Below are positions 1 to 8,614 of a stretch of DNA of 64,000 nt, piece by piece. Both the position numbers and the translations under genes were made by a program. The notes under the pieces were generated by a model that ran no database searches, was not told the origin of the DNA, and was given only the letters and a program-made list of their open reading frames with translations. This DNA is from Deltaproteobacteria bacterium (GTDB lineage Bacteria > Lernaellota > Lernaellaia > JACKCT01): the NCBI GenBank assembly GCA_020633895.1, contig JACKCT010000001.1, positions 518,187-582,186 on the forward strand, written 5' to 3'. Position 1 is the stretch's first letter. Each line of letters begins with the position of its first letter.

Positions 1-1696
1 CGTAGCGATCGAATAGGGCGGCGAGCTGTTTTTCGTCGTCGAACAGGCATTCGTCCATTTCGAGCAGGCCGATCGACGGCGCTCGGCGAGCCAAAAAGAA
101 TCCGCCCGCCATCAAGCCGTCCACCAGGCGCGGGTGCTCGAGCTGGTATTGGTTGACGTGCAGGTTGATCGGCGTCTCGGCGAACAGACGCGCCAGTTCG
201 GGGCCGTTGTCGATCACTCCGCGTGCGAACTTCGACAACTTCGGATGGGCGTCCCAGCGACGGCCGTAGAGCCCGATCTTGTCGGTTTTTGCGGCCAGCG
301 TTTCAATCGCCCGATGGCGTGACGAGGCGCCGACGATGTTGTCGAAAACCTCGACGACCAGATTGTCGTTCACATGGGCGCCGAGCTTTCTCGCTTCGAA
401 CGCGCTCTTGATTTCGCGATAAATCGTGTCGAACGACGGCAGATCTTCGCCGCATTCCAGGCGCGCCAGCAGTTCGTCGACAAAATCCTGGAGCGCGTCG
501 GCGATTTCCGGCTTGCCTTCCCGGTAGCGCTGCACCATCGTCACAGCGCCTTCACGGGCGTCTTTGCTGATATTGCTGACGAACGCGACGTCGTGCTCGC
601 CGTTCCCGGCGTCGTCCGATTCGGCGTAGATCTCCGGATTGGTCAGCGGCGGTAATTCGAACAGCCGCTCCGGCGCCATTCCCACCGTTTCCAGCGATCG
701 CGTAAACCCGACGCACAAATCCCGTCGGCCCAACAGGCGGATCGACGGGCGCGTGTGGATCGACGGCATGTGGTCCTGGGCCCAGCAGACGAACGGCAGA
801 TTCTTCGGATAAATCTTCGCGTACTCGCCGCGCAGATGATCGACGAAAATCAACCAATCCGGACGAAACTCGTCCAACTCCGCCAGGAGCCACGCGCCGT
901 TGAGGCGATCAACCGGCGTCGCTTCCTCGATCACGCGCACCGTTCCGCCCATCGCCTCCAACGCCATGCGAATATCCCGCACGGAGTATTGGATGAAATA
1001 CGAATGGCGGTTGGAGATGATCATCGTCTTCAGTCCGCCCGGCGTCAGGAAGCGGGACATCATCGTGCGCGCGTCCAGGGCGTCGTAGTAGGCATCGATT
1101 TCGACCTTGCGGCGGCCGGTGATATTCGTCACCTGCGTTTTCGCGCGACGCATCGATTCCAGCAGCGCCCCGGCATCGAACGCGCCCAGCGGCAGAACTC
1201 GATCCGGAAACGGCTTGGCCAGATCGCCGGTGAAGAAGGCCTCCAGGTCGTTGCCGGCCTCGGGTCCGATAAAGAAGTACAAACGCCCGGACGCAATCGC
1301 GTCGGCAAAATCGTGGGCCGCCATGTTCAAGCGGAAGACGTCCATCGTCGGCTCGACGATATACACCGGCGTTTTCGGCCCGCCGTCGACCGGCGGCTGG
1401 GCTTCGAGGCAAGCGAGGATCTCGTAACCGGCGCGCATGCCGAGCAGGAGAGGCGGGCTCTGCTTTCCGGCGGCGGCGACGTGGTTGGCGGCAAACGTCG
1501 CGGCAACCTGGGCGGCGTTGTCGATGGGCGAGAGCGCCGTCAGGCCCAGGGGATCCTTGCGCACGATGACCCATTCACCGGCGTTATTTTGCGTGGCCTG
1601 GTATCGCGAGTCGGGTTCGGCCGCCAGCAGTCGTTCAACGACATGCGGCTGGTGGGCGTGCAGCGCGGTGAGGTTGGATTCGAGAAAGTTGCTCAT
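1..1696 (-). CDS. CgeB-like glycosyltransferase, partial at the left edge
   Basis: The frame is open from an ATG at 1696 to the window edge (565 codons), so the C-terminus is missing. A GGAG Shine-Dalgarno lies about 8 bases upstream. Near residues 475-540 the protein reads GLYGRRWDAHP and then NQYQLEHPRLVDGLMAGGFF. This resembles the C-terminal domain of CgeB/YkvP-type glycosyltransferases (Glyco_trans_1_2), in which a GT4-like fold binds a nucleotide sugar. The N-terminal 200 residues are not recognised. It is the last visible gene of a seven-gene glycosyltransferase operon and follows the GT2 gene by 11 bases. A role in decorating surface polysaccharide is inferred from context; donor and acceptor are unknown. 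Confidence 0.7.
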   Translation of the reverse strand, partial: MSNFLESNLTALHAHQPHVVERLLAAEPDSRYQATQNNAGEWVIVRKDPLGLTALSPIDNAAQVAATFAANHVAAAGKQSPPLLLGMRAGYEILACLEAQPPVDGGPKTPVYIVEPTMDVFRLNMAAHDFADAIASGRLYFFIGPEAGNDLEAFFTGDLAKPFPDRVLPLGAFDAGALLESMRRAKTQVTNITGRRKVEIDAYYDALDARTMMSRFLTPGGLKTMIISNRHSYFIQYSVRDIRMALEAMGGTVRVIEEATPVDRLNGAWLLAELDEFRPDWLIFVDHLRGEYAKIYPKNLPFVCWAQDHMPSIHTRPSIRLLGRRDLCVGFTRSLETVGMAPERLFELPPLTNPEIYAESDDAGNGEHDVAFVSNISKDAREGAVTMVQRYREGKPEIADALQDFVDELLARLECGEDLPSFDTIYREIKSAFEARKLGAHVNDNLVVEVFDNIVGASSRHRAIETLAAKTDKIGLYGRRWDAHPKLSKFARGVIDNGPELARLFAETPINLHVNQYQLEHPRLVDGLMAGGFFLARRAPSIGLLEMDECLFDDEKQLAALFDRY

Positions 1697-1707
1697 TTTC
1701 AACTCCG

Positions 1708-2730
1708 CTAACGGCGGTGCGCAACGGCGGCCGAGCGAGGCGCCGTGCGGGGGAGGCGAGAGGCCAGATTCCAAATTGTCGAAAAACCCAAGAGGGGCTG
1801 CATCCGTTCGATGAGACGCCAGGAACGCGCCCCGGCCAGATACGCGATCTCCTTGAGGCGCGCGCGGCCGATGTCCGGGCGTCCGTAGGCCAGCGCAAAC
1901 TGCGCCTCGGCGAGGGCGTCTTCGATGAGCTGGTTGCGCAGGCGCGGCGTCGCGTTGTCATGACCGAGAAGGCGTCGTTCGGCGTCGAACAATCGTTGAA
2001 CAGCCGCGGCGGCGTCGTATTTCGCCGCGTTAATCGTCGGGCGAGTTTGCCAGAACGCCCGCCGGACGGCGTCCGAGTTTGAATCCTGCGTCGTGTTGTG
2101 CCGCGTCGAAACGCTCGCCTCGTGACGCCGATAATGCAGCAGCACCTCGGGCACATTGGCGAAGCGCGCGCGGTCGGCGAGGCTCAGCCACAGGGCGTAG
2201 TCTTCCGCATGGGGAACGTCGGGGTAGCCGCGATCGGCAATCACCTCGCGACGCATCATGACACTGGGATGGGCGAACGGCGGATGCAGCGCCACGCGGC
2301 GCGCCAGCCATTCGGGCGAGCAGGGGACGTGCCATTTGTCGACAACATTGTCGTCCCCGTCGATGACGGCGATGAAGCTGCCGGCGATGCCGATGCCCGG
2401 TTGCTCGTCCAAAAACGCGACCTGCCGCTCCAGGCGCGTGGGCAGGGCGATGTCGTCGGCGTCCATGCGCGCGATGTAGCGCCCTCGGGCCAGGGCGAGC
2501 CCGGCGTTGAGTGTCGCGACAAGTCCGGCGTGGGCCCGTCGAATGTAGCGGACGCGCGAGTCGTCGCCGGCACAGGCAATATCGGCCGAGGCGTCGGTGG
2601 AGCCGTCATCGACGATCAGCAATTCGAAGTCGTCGAACGTCTGACCGAGAATGCTCGCGACGGCCGACGCCAGGTATCGCTCGCCGTTGTGCACCGGCAT
2701 CAGGACGCTGACGATGGGCGCCTTGCTCAT
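1708..2730 (-). CDS. GT2 family glycosyltransferase
   Basis: 340 residues. The GT-A fold is clear: SVLMPVHNGERYL near residue 8, VDDGSTD at 40-46 and the DAD metal-binding motif at residues 90-92, followed by HAEDYALW in the acceptor-side region. The start MSKAPIVSV is chosen because it overlaps the stop of the upstream gene as ATGA (2727-2730); a longer frame upstream is only read-through of the neighbouring coding region. No membrane segments are seen, so it should act at the cytoplasmic face on a lipid-linked glycan. Donor sugar is unknown. Translational coupling with the upstream GT4 gene is likely. Confidence 0.9.
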   Translation of the reverse strand: MSKAPIVSVLMPVHNGERYLASAVASILGQTFDDFELLIVDDGSTDASADIACAGDDSRVRYIRRAHAGLVATLNAGLALARGRYIARMDADDIALPTRLERQVAFLDEQPGIGIAGSFIAVIDGDDNVVDKWHVPCSPEWLARRVALHPPFAHPSVMMRREVIADRGYPDVPHAEDYALWLSLADRARFANVPEVLLHYRRHEASVSTRHNTTQDSNSDAVRRAFWQTRPTINAAKYDAAAAVQRLFDAERRLLGHDNATPRLRNQLIEDALAEAQFALAYGRPDIGRARLKEIAYLAGARSWRLIERMQPLLGFSTIWNLASRLPRTAPRSAAVAHRR

Positions 2731-4058
2731 GGCGTCGCCTCCGACGTCGAAGGCGAACCGGCCGCCGAGTTGGCGTGCATCGAGTGGATGAGAGCCGCCA
2801 GGGAGGGCGCCGCCGTGCGCCACGTCTGGGGATGCACCCGCGCGGTGCGTTGCGCCAGATCGGAAACGCCGCCGCATTGGTCGATCACCCGGCGGTAATA
2901 TTCCAATCTCCACTGAGCCGCGCGAGCGGGGGTGTAGCGGTCGCGCACGCGCAGGTAGGTCAGCGCCGCCAGCGTATCCCGCAGGCGATGGTTGCGACGC
3001 AGCCGCAGCATGGCCTCGGCCAGGTCCGCCGGGTCGTCGGGCTCGACGAACACACCCGTCTCGCCGAGCATTTCCACCATGCCCGTGCCGTACGTGGCGA
3101 TCACCGGCCGCCCGGCGCTCATCGCCTCCAGGCAGACGTTCGGAAAGTTTTCGAACAATGACGGAAAAACGCAGAAGCTGGCGCGCCGGTAGCTCTCGGC
3201 CAATTCGTGCCGGGGAATCGCGTCGAGAAAACGCACTCGCCGACGTTCGTGATCGGTGAGCAGACCCTGCAAGTAGTCGCGCATCGAGCCGCCGCCCGGC
3301 GCCGTATTCGTGTCCCGGCCGATCAGCGTAAAGACGACGTTCGCGTCCAGGGCCAACATCGCCTTGGCCGCCTGAATCAACGTGACCACGCCCTTGCGAT
3401 GCTCCAGTCGGCCGACAAACAGGATTTCGTCGCCGATCGGCGGCGTATAACCCTGGATGAAACCGTCGGCGTCGTAGGGGTGGGGCACCACCTCCACATC
3501 CCCGCGATGCACATCGTCGGCGAGATGGTCGATCATCGCCCGCGACGGGGCGCAGACGCCGTCCGCCGCTTCAATCGGCAGGCGTTCCAAATGCTTCCAG
3601 GCGGGGGTGTCGGAATGATTGAGGGCGGCGACGACATAGTCGGGCGTGTGCAGGTTCACGACCGTCGGCACGCGCAGCGCCGGGTCGCCCAGCGCCATCC
3701 AGCCGGTCGCCAGGCATTCCGGGATTTCAACGATGTCCAATTCGCCGCGCTGCAAAAACTCACGCAGTTGGCGGCGCATGATGGACGCCAAATGAATCCA
3801 CGTGCCCGCCTCGGCGAAACGGCCGATCAGGCCCCGGGCCAGCGGCTCGGGAGGGTCGAAGGGCGCTCGATGGACATGCACGCCGCTGGCGTCGATGGTC
3901 GTGGGATCGTCCGGCCGGCGGATGGTGAAGATGTGCACCTCGTGGCCGGATTGGGCGAACGCGCGGCTGATCTGCTCGACGTACGTGCCGATGCCGCCGC
4001 CGAAAAACGGCGGATATTCGTGCGTCACGAATCCGATACGCAGGCGCGGTCCGTTCAT
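2727..4058 (-). CDS. GT4 family glycosyltransferase
   Basis: 443 residues. The N-terminus has the glycine-rich GT-B signature PPFFGGGIGTYVEQ. The C-terminal half has the nucleotide-sugar site, with ILFVGRLEHRKG and later FENFPNVCLEAMSAGRPVIA around residues 300-325, which holds the conserved EX7E-type glutamates of GT4. Start MNGPRLR at 4058 overlaps the stop of the next upstream gene (ATGA). It is closely related to the next gene upstream: both share GHEVHxFTIRRPDD and the GGGSM segment. The pair therefore probably arose by duplication, this copy lacking the C-terminal tail domain found on its neighbour. Confidence 0.92.
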   Translation of the reverse strand: MNGPRLRIGFVTHEYPPFFGGGIGTYVEQISRAFAQSGHEVHIFTIRRPDDPTTIDASGVHVHRAPFDPPEPLARGLIGRFAEAGTWIHLASIMRRQLREFLQRGELDIVEIPECLATGWMALGDPALRVPTVVNLHTPDYVVAALNHSDTPAWKHLERLPIEAADGVCAPSRAMIDHLADDVHRGDVEVVPHPYDADGFIQGYTPPIGDEILFVGRLEHRKGVVTLIQAAKAMLALDANVVFTLIGRDTNTAPGGGSMRDYLQGLLTDHERRRVRFLDAIPRHELAESYRRASFCVFPSLFENFPNVCLEAMSAGRPVIATYGTGMVEMLGETGVFVEPDDPADLAEAMLRLRRNHRLRDTLAALTYLRVRDRYTPARAAQWRLEYYRRVIDQCGGVSDLAQRTARVHPQTWRTAAPSLAALIHSMHANSAAGSPSTSEATP

Positions 4059-5725
4059 CCCACCGCCTCCCGCACCGGGAAGTGATACAGGCGCACCACT
4101 TCGATGCCCGCGTTCAGGAAGATCTCGCTGTTGGCCCACAGAGTCGATTCGATCGTGTCCGACGAGAGTACCACCGCGTCCAGATCCATCCCGACCGCGT
4201 CCGATCGCGAGACGATGGGCCATTCTCCGAGCGTCAGTCCGCGCTGATCCGGGCTGTCGTCGATGACGGCGAGGATGCGCAGGCCGTGTTGCTCCAGATA
4301 GGACTGGGAAGACAGCAGCTTTCGTGTGTGCTGACCGGCGCCGTAGAAGGCGATGCGCTTGATGCCGCGTTCGGGAGCGACTTTTTGCACGATGCGTTCG
4401 GCGACGGGATGCACCCCCTGCGTCACCTCGTCGACGCGGCGGTGGAGCATCAGATCGACCGCGTCGGCGATGTCCGGCATCACCGCTTCCCAGACCGCGT
4501 TGTCCACCCGCGCCAAACGGCGGTCCAGGCTCGACTGCCCCGCGTACGCGCCGACCACGTGCTCGTAAAACGCGACCCGCGCGGCGGCGATTTTGGCCGG
4601 GGCGAAGTTTTCGCGAACGCGGCGCGCGACTTTCGAACCGATGGCGGCGCACCGTTCGGGCGCGTTCCAAAGGGTGAGGATCTTGGCGGCCAAACCTTCG
4701 GCGTCGTCCGGGTCCACGTACACGCCGTCGTCGGCCAGCATGTCGACCATGCCCGAGCGACGCCCGGCGATCACGGCCCGTCCGGCGGCCATCGCTTCCA
4801 GACAGACGTTCGGGAAATTTTCGAAGCGGGAGGGGAACACGCAGAATCGCGCCTCGGCCAGGTGCGTCGCGAGGACGGCGCGGTCGACCTTGCCGACGAA
4901 ACGCACCCGCTGGGCCGTCGCGTCCGTCAGCCGGGACGTGAGATATTCGCTCATGGAACCGCCGCCGGGCGCGTCGGGCGTGTCGGCGCCGATCAGGTCC
5001 AGATGCACATCCGGCGCGATTTGCCACACCCGCTCCATGGCGTCCATCAGCGTCAGGATGCCTTTGCGCGGCTCCAACCGGCCGACGAACGCGATGCGCT
5101 TACTGTCCGCGGGCCAAGGGGACGGCTCGCGGCAGAAGGCGTCGGCGTCGAAGGGATGGGGCAGGACACGGGGCGTGCCGACCAGGCGCACGCGACCGTC
5201 GATGTAGTCGGCCATGGCCTGGCAGGGCGCGCAAACGGCGTCGGCCAACGCCATCTCCAACCATTCGAACGACGTGCCGCGCAGGGCGGGCGTTTGGTTG
5301 AGTTCGTTGATGAAATCCGACGGCGTGTGGCAGTTGACGACCGACGGCGTCGTCCACTCGGCCGACAGCAGCGTCAGCCAGCCCGGCGCTTCCCATTCGG
5401 GAAACTCGACAATGTCCAGCCGCGTCGAGGCCGCGAAATCCAAAAGGGCGTCATGGAACAAGGAGGCCGCGTGCAGCCATTCGTTGGCCGCGTGCCAGAA
5501 ACCGGAAAGCCCGCGCGCGTCGGCGGCGGGCGGGTCCCAGCGTAATCGGTGGACATGGACGCCGGGCGGGTCGCCGTCGGCGGGGCGGTCGTCGGGCCGT
5601 CGGATCGTGAAGACGTGCACCTCGTGTCCCTGTTCGGCCAGCGCGCGGGAGACTTCGGCGACATACGTGCCGACCCCGCCGCCGAATTCGGGAGGGAACT
5701 GACGGGTGACGAATCCGATTTTCAC
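4055..5725 (-). CDS. GT4 glycosyltransferase with C-terminal Rossmann-like tail
   Basis: 556 residues. Residues 1-400 form a GT-B enzyme (PPEFGGGVGTYVAEVSRAL, IAFVGRLEPRKG, FENFPNVCLEAMAAGRAV). From about residue 450 there is an extra domain with IAFYGAGQHTRKLL, AVIDDSPDQRG and AVVLSSD. This looks like a PglD-N-type nucleotide-binding fold, a family resemblance inferred by eye. The same kind of tail is present on the two GT2 enzymes upstream in this operon. The GTG start at 5725 overlaps the preceding stop (GTGA at 5722-5725). Likely role: sugar transfer in cell-surface glycan assembly; the tail may bind a ligand or partner. Confidence 0.9.
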   Translation of the reverse strand: MKIGFVTRQFPPEFGGGVGTYVAEVSRALAEQGHEVHVFTIRRPDDRPADGDPPGVHVHRLRWDPPAADARGLSGFWHAANEWLHAASLFHDALLDFAASTRLDIVEFPEWEAPGWLTLLSAEWTTPSVVNCHTPSDFINELNQTPALRGTSFEWLEMALADAVCAPCQAMADYIDGRVRLVGTPRVLPHPFDADAFCREPSPWPADSKRIAFVGRLEPRKGILTLMDAMERVWQIAPDVHLDLIGADTPDAPGGGSMSEYLTSRLTDATAQRVRFVGKVDRAVLATHLAEARFCVFPSRFENFPNVCLEAMAAGRAVIAGRRSGMVDMLADDGVYVDPDDAEGLAAKILTLWNAPERCAAIGSKVARRVRENFAPAKIAAARVAFYEHVVGAYAGQSSLDRRLARVDNAVWEAVMPDIADAVDLMLHRRVDEVTQGVHPVAERIVQKVAPERGIKRIAFYGAGQHTRKLLSSQSYLEQHGLRILAVIDDSPDQRGLTLGEWPIVSRSDAVGMDLDAVVLSSDTIESTLWANSEIFLNAGIEVVRLYHFPVREAVG

Positions 5726-7056
5726 GCGGAAATCTCCATGGCCGCTTTCATGATGGACCGGCGTCGGTCGTGCGTTTTGCGCAGTTGGGAGACGAGATCC
5801 TGCGATTCCTGGGACCACGCCGTTTCGTCCGGCGCCGTCGCGTCAGCGTAAATTTTCACGAACGCCGCCACGTCCTCGTCGATGCCGCGCGGGCACACGG
5901 AGGCGTCGGCCAGGCTCTCGAAGAGCTTGTCGTCGTCGGCCAGACGCGCCACGCGCTCGGCCAAGGCTTTCGCGTCGCCGGTGGGGAAGGTCAGGCCGTT
6001 TTGCCCGTCGCGCACCAGGCACGTCATGCCCGGCAGATCGGTACAGACGACCGGTGTGCCCAGGCTCAGCGCTTCGAGGATCGCGACCGGCGCATTCTCC
6101 GGGCTGATGGACGGCAGTACGAGCACGTCGATGTCGCGATACAGCGCCAGCAACGCAGAAGGTTCGAAGCTTCCGGCCAACTCCACGTTGGGCAGTTTGC
6201 CGGCTTCCACATAGAGCCCGGCGTCGCGGGGATTCTTGTTCCAGATTTCCGGCTCGCCGTAGATCTTCCAGACCAGGTTGTCCCGATCGGCCAGCGCCTT
6301 CATCGCGTCAAAGAGCGCTTCCACGCCCTTGATGCGGTTCCAGCGGCCGACGAAGGCGAAGCGCCGCTTGGCCGAGGGCTTTTTCGTGAAGTCGGCCTTG
6401 GCGATGGACTCGGGCATGCCGTAGGGCCAGACCTGGATCTTCTCCCCGGACGCTCCGGCGAAGCTGATGTAGTCGGCCATGATCGGCGAGGGGCAGTGGT
6501 GCATCGCGTAGCCGGTGGCCAGGGTGCGGATGATCTTCGAGCGGTACTCGGAGACGAACTCCCAATCGTCGTCGTCCACGTCCGGGTAGCAGCCCCGGCA
6601 CTCGGCCTTGGGCGGCATGGCGCAAAGCGACGCGTCGGGCAGGAGGAACCGGCCGTTGCGGCACGACCACAGAAAGTCCACGTGCGTTCCGACGACGGGG
6701 ATGTTTTCGTGCATGGCGGCCAGGGCGACCGAACTCATGAACCAGTGATTGGTCACATGCACCACATTCGGCCGGGTGGCGCGAAAATGCAGACGAGCCT
6801 CGTCATAGAGCTCGGGGTAGAACTGCAACGCGTACAGCGGCGCGGGAACCTTCGGAAAATCGAACGCGAAGCGATGGACGGGCACGCCGTCGTAGCGCCC
6901 CTCGATCGCCCGGCCGCGCCGGTAATGGAAATCCAGCGTGGTCACGCTCGCGTCGTGTCCCTGGGCGCGCATGGCACGGGCCAGATGATGGGTATAAACC
7001 TCGGCTCCGCCGTAAACTTCCGGCAGATACCCGGTAATCGCGTATTGAATCCGCAA
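5722..7056 (-). CDS. GT4 family glycosyltransferase with cysteine cluster
   Basis: 444 residues. A TTG start at 7056 is preferred because a perfect GGGAGG lies 5-6 bases upstream; an earlier in-frame TTG overlaps that site. GT-B motifs are YLPEVYGGAEVYTHHLARA near the N-terminus, FAFVGRWNRIKG in the middle and ENAPVAILEALSLGTPVV near residue 330. An internal segment FLWSCRNGRFLLPD, then SLCAMPPKAECRGCYPD, holds four cysteines. This pattern occurs in some GT4 enzymes and may bind a metal. The gene sits third in the operon and its stop overlaps the GTG of the next gene. Confidence 0.92.
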   Translation of the reverse strand: MRIQYAITGYLPEVYGGAEVYTHHLARAMRAQGHDASVTTLDFHYRRGRAIEGRYDGVPVHRFAFDFPKVPAPLYALQFYPELYDEARLHFRATRPNVVHVTNHWFMSSVALAAMHENIPVVGTHVDFLWSCRNGRFLLPDASLCAMPPKAECRGCYPDVDDDDWEFVSEYRSKIIRTLATGYAMHHCPSPIMADYISFAGASGEKIQVWPYGMPESIAKADFTKKPSAKRRFAFVGRWNRIKGVEALFDAMKALADRDNLVWKIYGEPEIWNKNPRDAGLYVEAGKLPNVELAGSFEPSALLALYRDIDVLVLPSISPENAPVAILEALSLGTPVVCTDLPGMTCLVRDGQNGLTFPTGDAKALAERVARLADDDKLFESLADASVCPRGIDEDVAAFVKIYADATAPDETAWSQESQDLVSQLRKTHDRRRSIMKAAMEISA

Positions 7057-7125
7057 GTTATTCCTCCCGGTCTTTCTCAAGTGTCTCTATCGGGCGGGAG
7101 GGCGAAGTGAATGAGGATATGGGAG

Positions 7126-8607
7126 TTACAGAAGGATGACCGGGCGTCGGTCCGATGTGACGGCGCGACAGCGATGGACCATGTCGTCGGCGAATTGGGA
7201 CGACGGGATGAGGATGGCGGCGGCGGGCGTCTCGACGACCCGTTCCATGGAAACGACGGGAATGTCGAACAGGCGCGTGCCGTGGAGGGCGTCGTCGTCG
7301 TCGATGATGGCGCAGACGCTGCCGCCCAGCTCCGGCGCCAGGCAGAACAGCCGCCAGGTCGACAGCCCCGCTCCGTAGACGGCGAAGGGCACCTTGGTCG
7401 CCAGGCCGTTGTGGAAACGGCGGATCAGCCGAGCCGAGGGGGCCAAGCTGGGGAATTCGTTCTCGATTTGCTCGGCCGGGCGGCTTTCGATGATCGCCTG
7501 GGCCAGCCGGATCATGGGCGCGGTCATGTCCGAATCCAGCGCGCTGCGTCGCCCGGCGAAGAACGCATGAAAAGCCAATTCCAAGGCTTCGACCGGCAGA
7601 TCGTCGTCGCGGCCGTCGGCAATCGCGCTTTCGGAAAGATTAAGCCAGCGCATGACGGAGCACGACACGGACGGGTGCTCGGCACGCAAGGCGAATTCGA
7701 TCAGCCGCTGGGGGAGGTGGCGCAATTCGACGTCGGAAAGCTCGGAGCCTTGAGCGCTCCACCAGTCAATCGGCCCCTCCGGCCCGCGCAGCAAATCCAT
7801 GACGGCCACGGCGGCGTCCCGGCGGCGGTCGTTGTCCGCGTCCAGTTCGTTGTACCAATCCCACAGGTCGAGATGCATCTTGAGTAGGGCCTGGCGCTCG
7901 GGCGAGGTCAGATCCCGGTCGGCCAGCAGGCCGCGGACCTTCGCCAGCCGCGCCTCCAACCCGGCCGTCATGCGGGAAAGGTCGCGGGTCATCTGTTCGT
8001 CGTGGCGGCGGTAGTAGCACATGGTGTCCGGCACGTACTCGAACCGGCATCCGGCCCGGGCCGCGCGCCACCAGAAATCCCAGTCCTCTTGGGCGGGCAG
8101 GGCCGTGTCGAATGGTTCCACCCGATCGAACACCCGCCGTCGCACCAGCGCGCTATGCACCGTCAGCAGGTGATTGGCCAGCAGGGCGGTCGGAAAATCG
8201 TCGGCGTCGCGGATGACCGTGATCGGCTCGTCGGCGTCGCAGATGGATTCGCGAAAATACGCCCCTTGGCCGTAGACGACATCCACGTCCGGGTGGGCGG
8301 TCAGGTACTCGACCTGAACGGCGATCTTGGACGGATCGAGCAGGTCGTCGGCGTCGAGGAATTGGATGAATTCGCCTTGGGCCGCCGCCAGACCGGCGTT
8401 GCGCGCGTGATGCAGTCCCACGCGCTCTTCCCGGACGACGCGCACCGGCTCGCCGAATTGGCGGGCGATCAGGGCCGTGTCGTCGGTGGAGCCGTTGTCG
8501 ACGACGATGACTTCCAGGGGGCGATAGGTTTGGGCCAGGACATTGAGGATCGTCTGCCCCAGGAACTTCGCGGCGTTGCGACCGGGGATGACGACGGAGA
8601 CCAGCAC
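7126..8607 (-). CDS. GT2 glycosyltransferase with C-terminal Rossmann-like tail
   Basis: 493 residues. GT-A motifs: SVVIPGRNAAKFL, VDNGSTDDTA, then FLDADDLLDP with the DAD metal site near residue 88, and QEDWDFWWRA in the acceptor region. Residues 405-493 hold the extra domain seen on two other enzymes here (FAVYGAGLSTWRLF, AIIDDDD, PVVSMERV). In this copy the HT that follows GAG is changed to ST. Start is GTG at 8607 with AGGGA about 5 bases upstream and only 7 bases after the previous stop. Closely related to the next upstream gene, suggesting tandem duplication. Confidence 0.9.
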   Translation of the reverse strand: MLVSVVIPGRNAAKFLGQTILNVLAQTYRPLEVIVVDNGSTDDTALIARQFGEPVRVVREERVGLHHARNAGLAAAQGEFIQFLDADDLLDPSKIAVQVEYLTAHPDVDVVYGQGAYFRESICDADEPITVIRDADDFPTALLANHLLTVHSALVRRRVFDRVEPFDTALPAQEDWDFWWRAARAGCRFEYVPDTMCYYRRHDEQMTRDLSRMTAGLEARLAKVRGLLADRDLTSPERQALLKMHLDLWDWYNELDADNDRRRDAAVAVMDLLRGPEGPIDWWSAQGSELSDVELRHLPQRLIEFALRAEHPSVSCSVMRWLNLSESAIADGRDDDLPVEALELAFHAFFAGRRSALDSDMTAPMIRLAQAIIESRPAEQIENEFPSLAPSARLIRRFHNGLATKVPFAVYGAGLSTWRLFCLAPELGGSVCAIIDDDDALHGTRLFDIPVVSMERVVETPAAAILIPSSQFADDMVHRCRAVTSDRRPVILL

Positions 8608-8614
8608 GGCGTCC

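Noticed and set aside
755-1711. A 318-codon plus-strand frame
   Set aside because: It is antisense to the CgeB-like gene, which is open to the left edge, has a ribosome site and conserved motifs.
4059-5027. N-terminal extension of the GT4 gene at 2727
   Set aside because: The extension lies out of frame in the next GT4 gene and is Arg-rich. ATG at 4058 overlaps the upstream stop and starts the GT-B domain.
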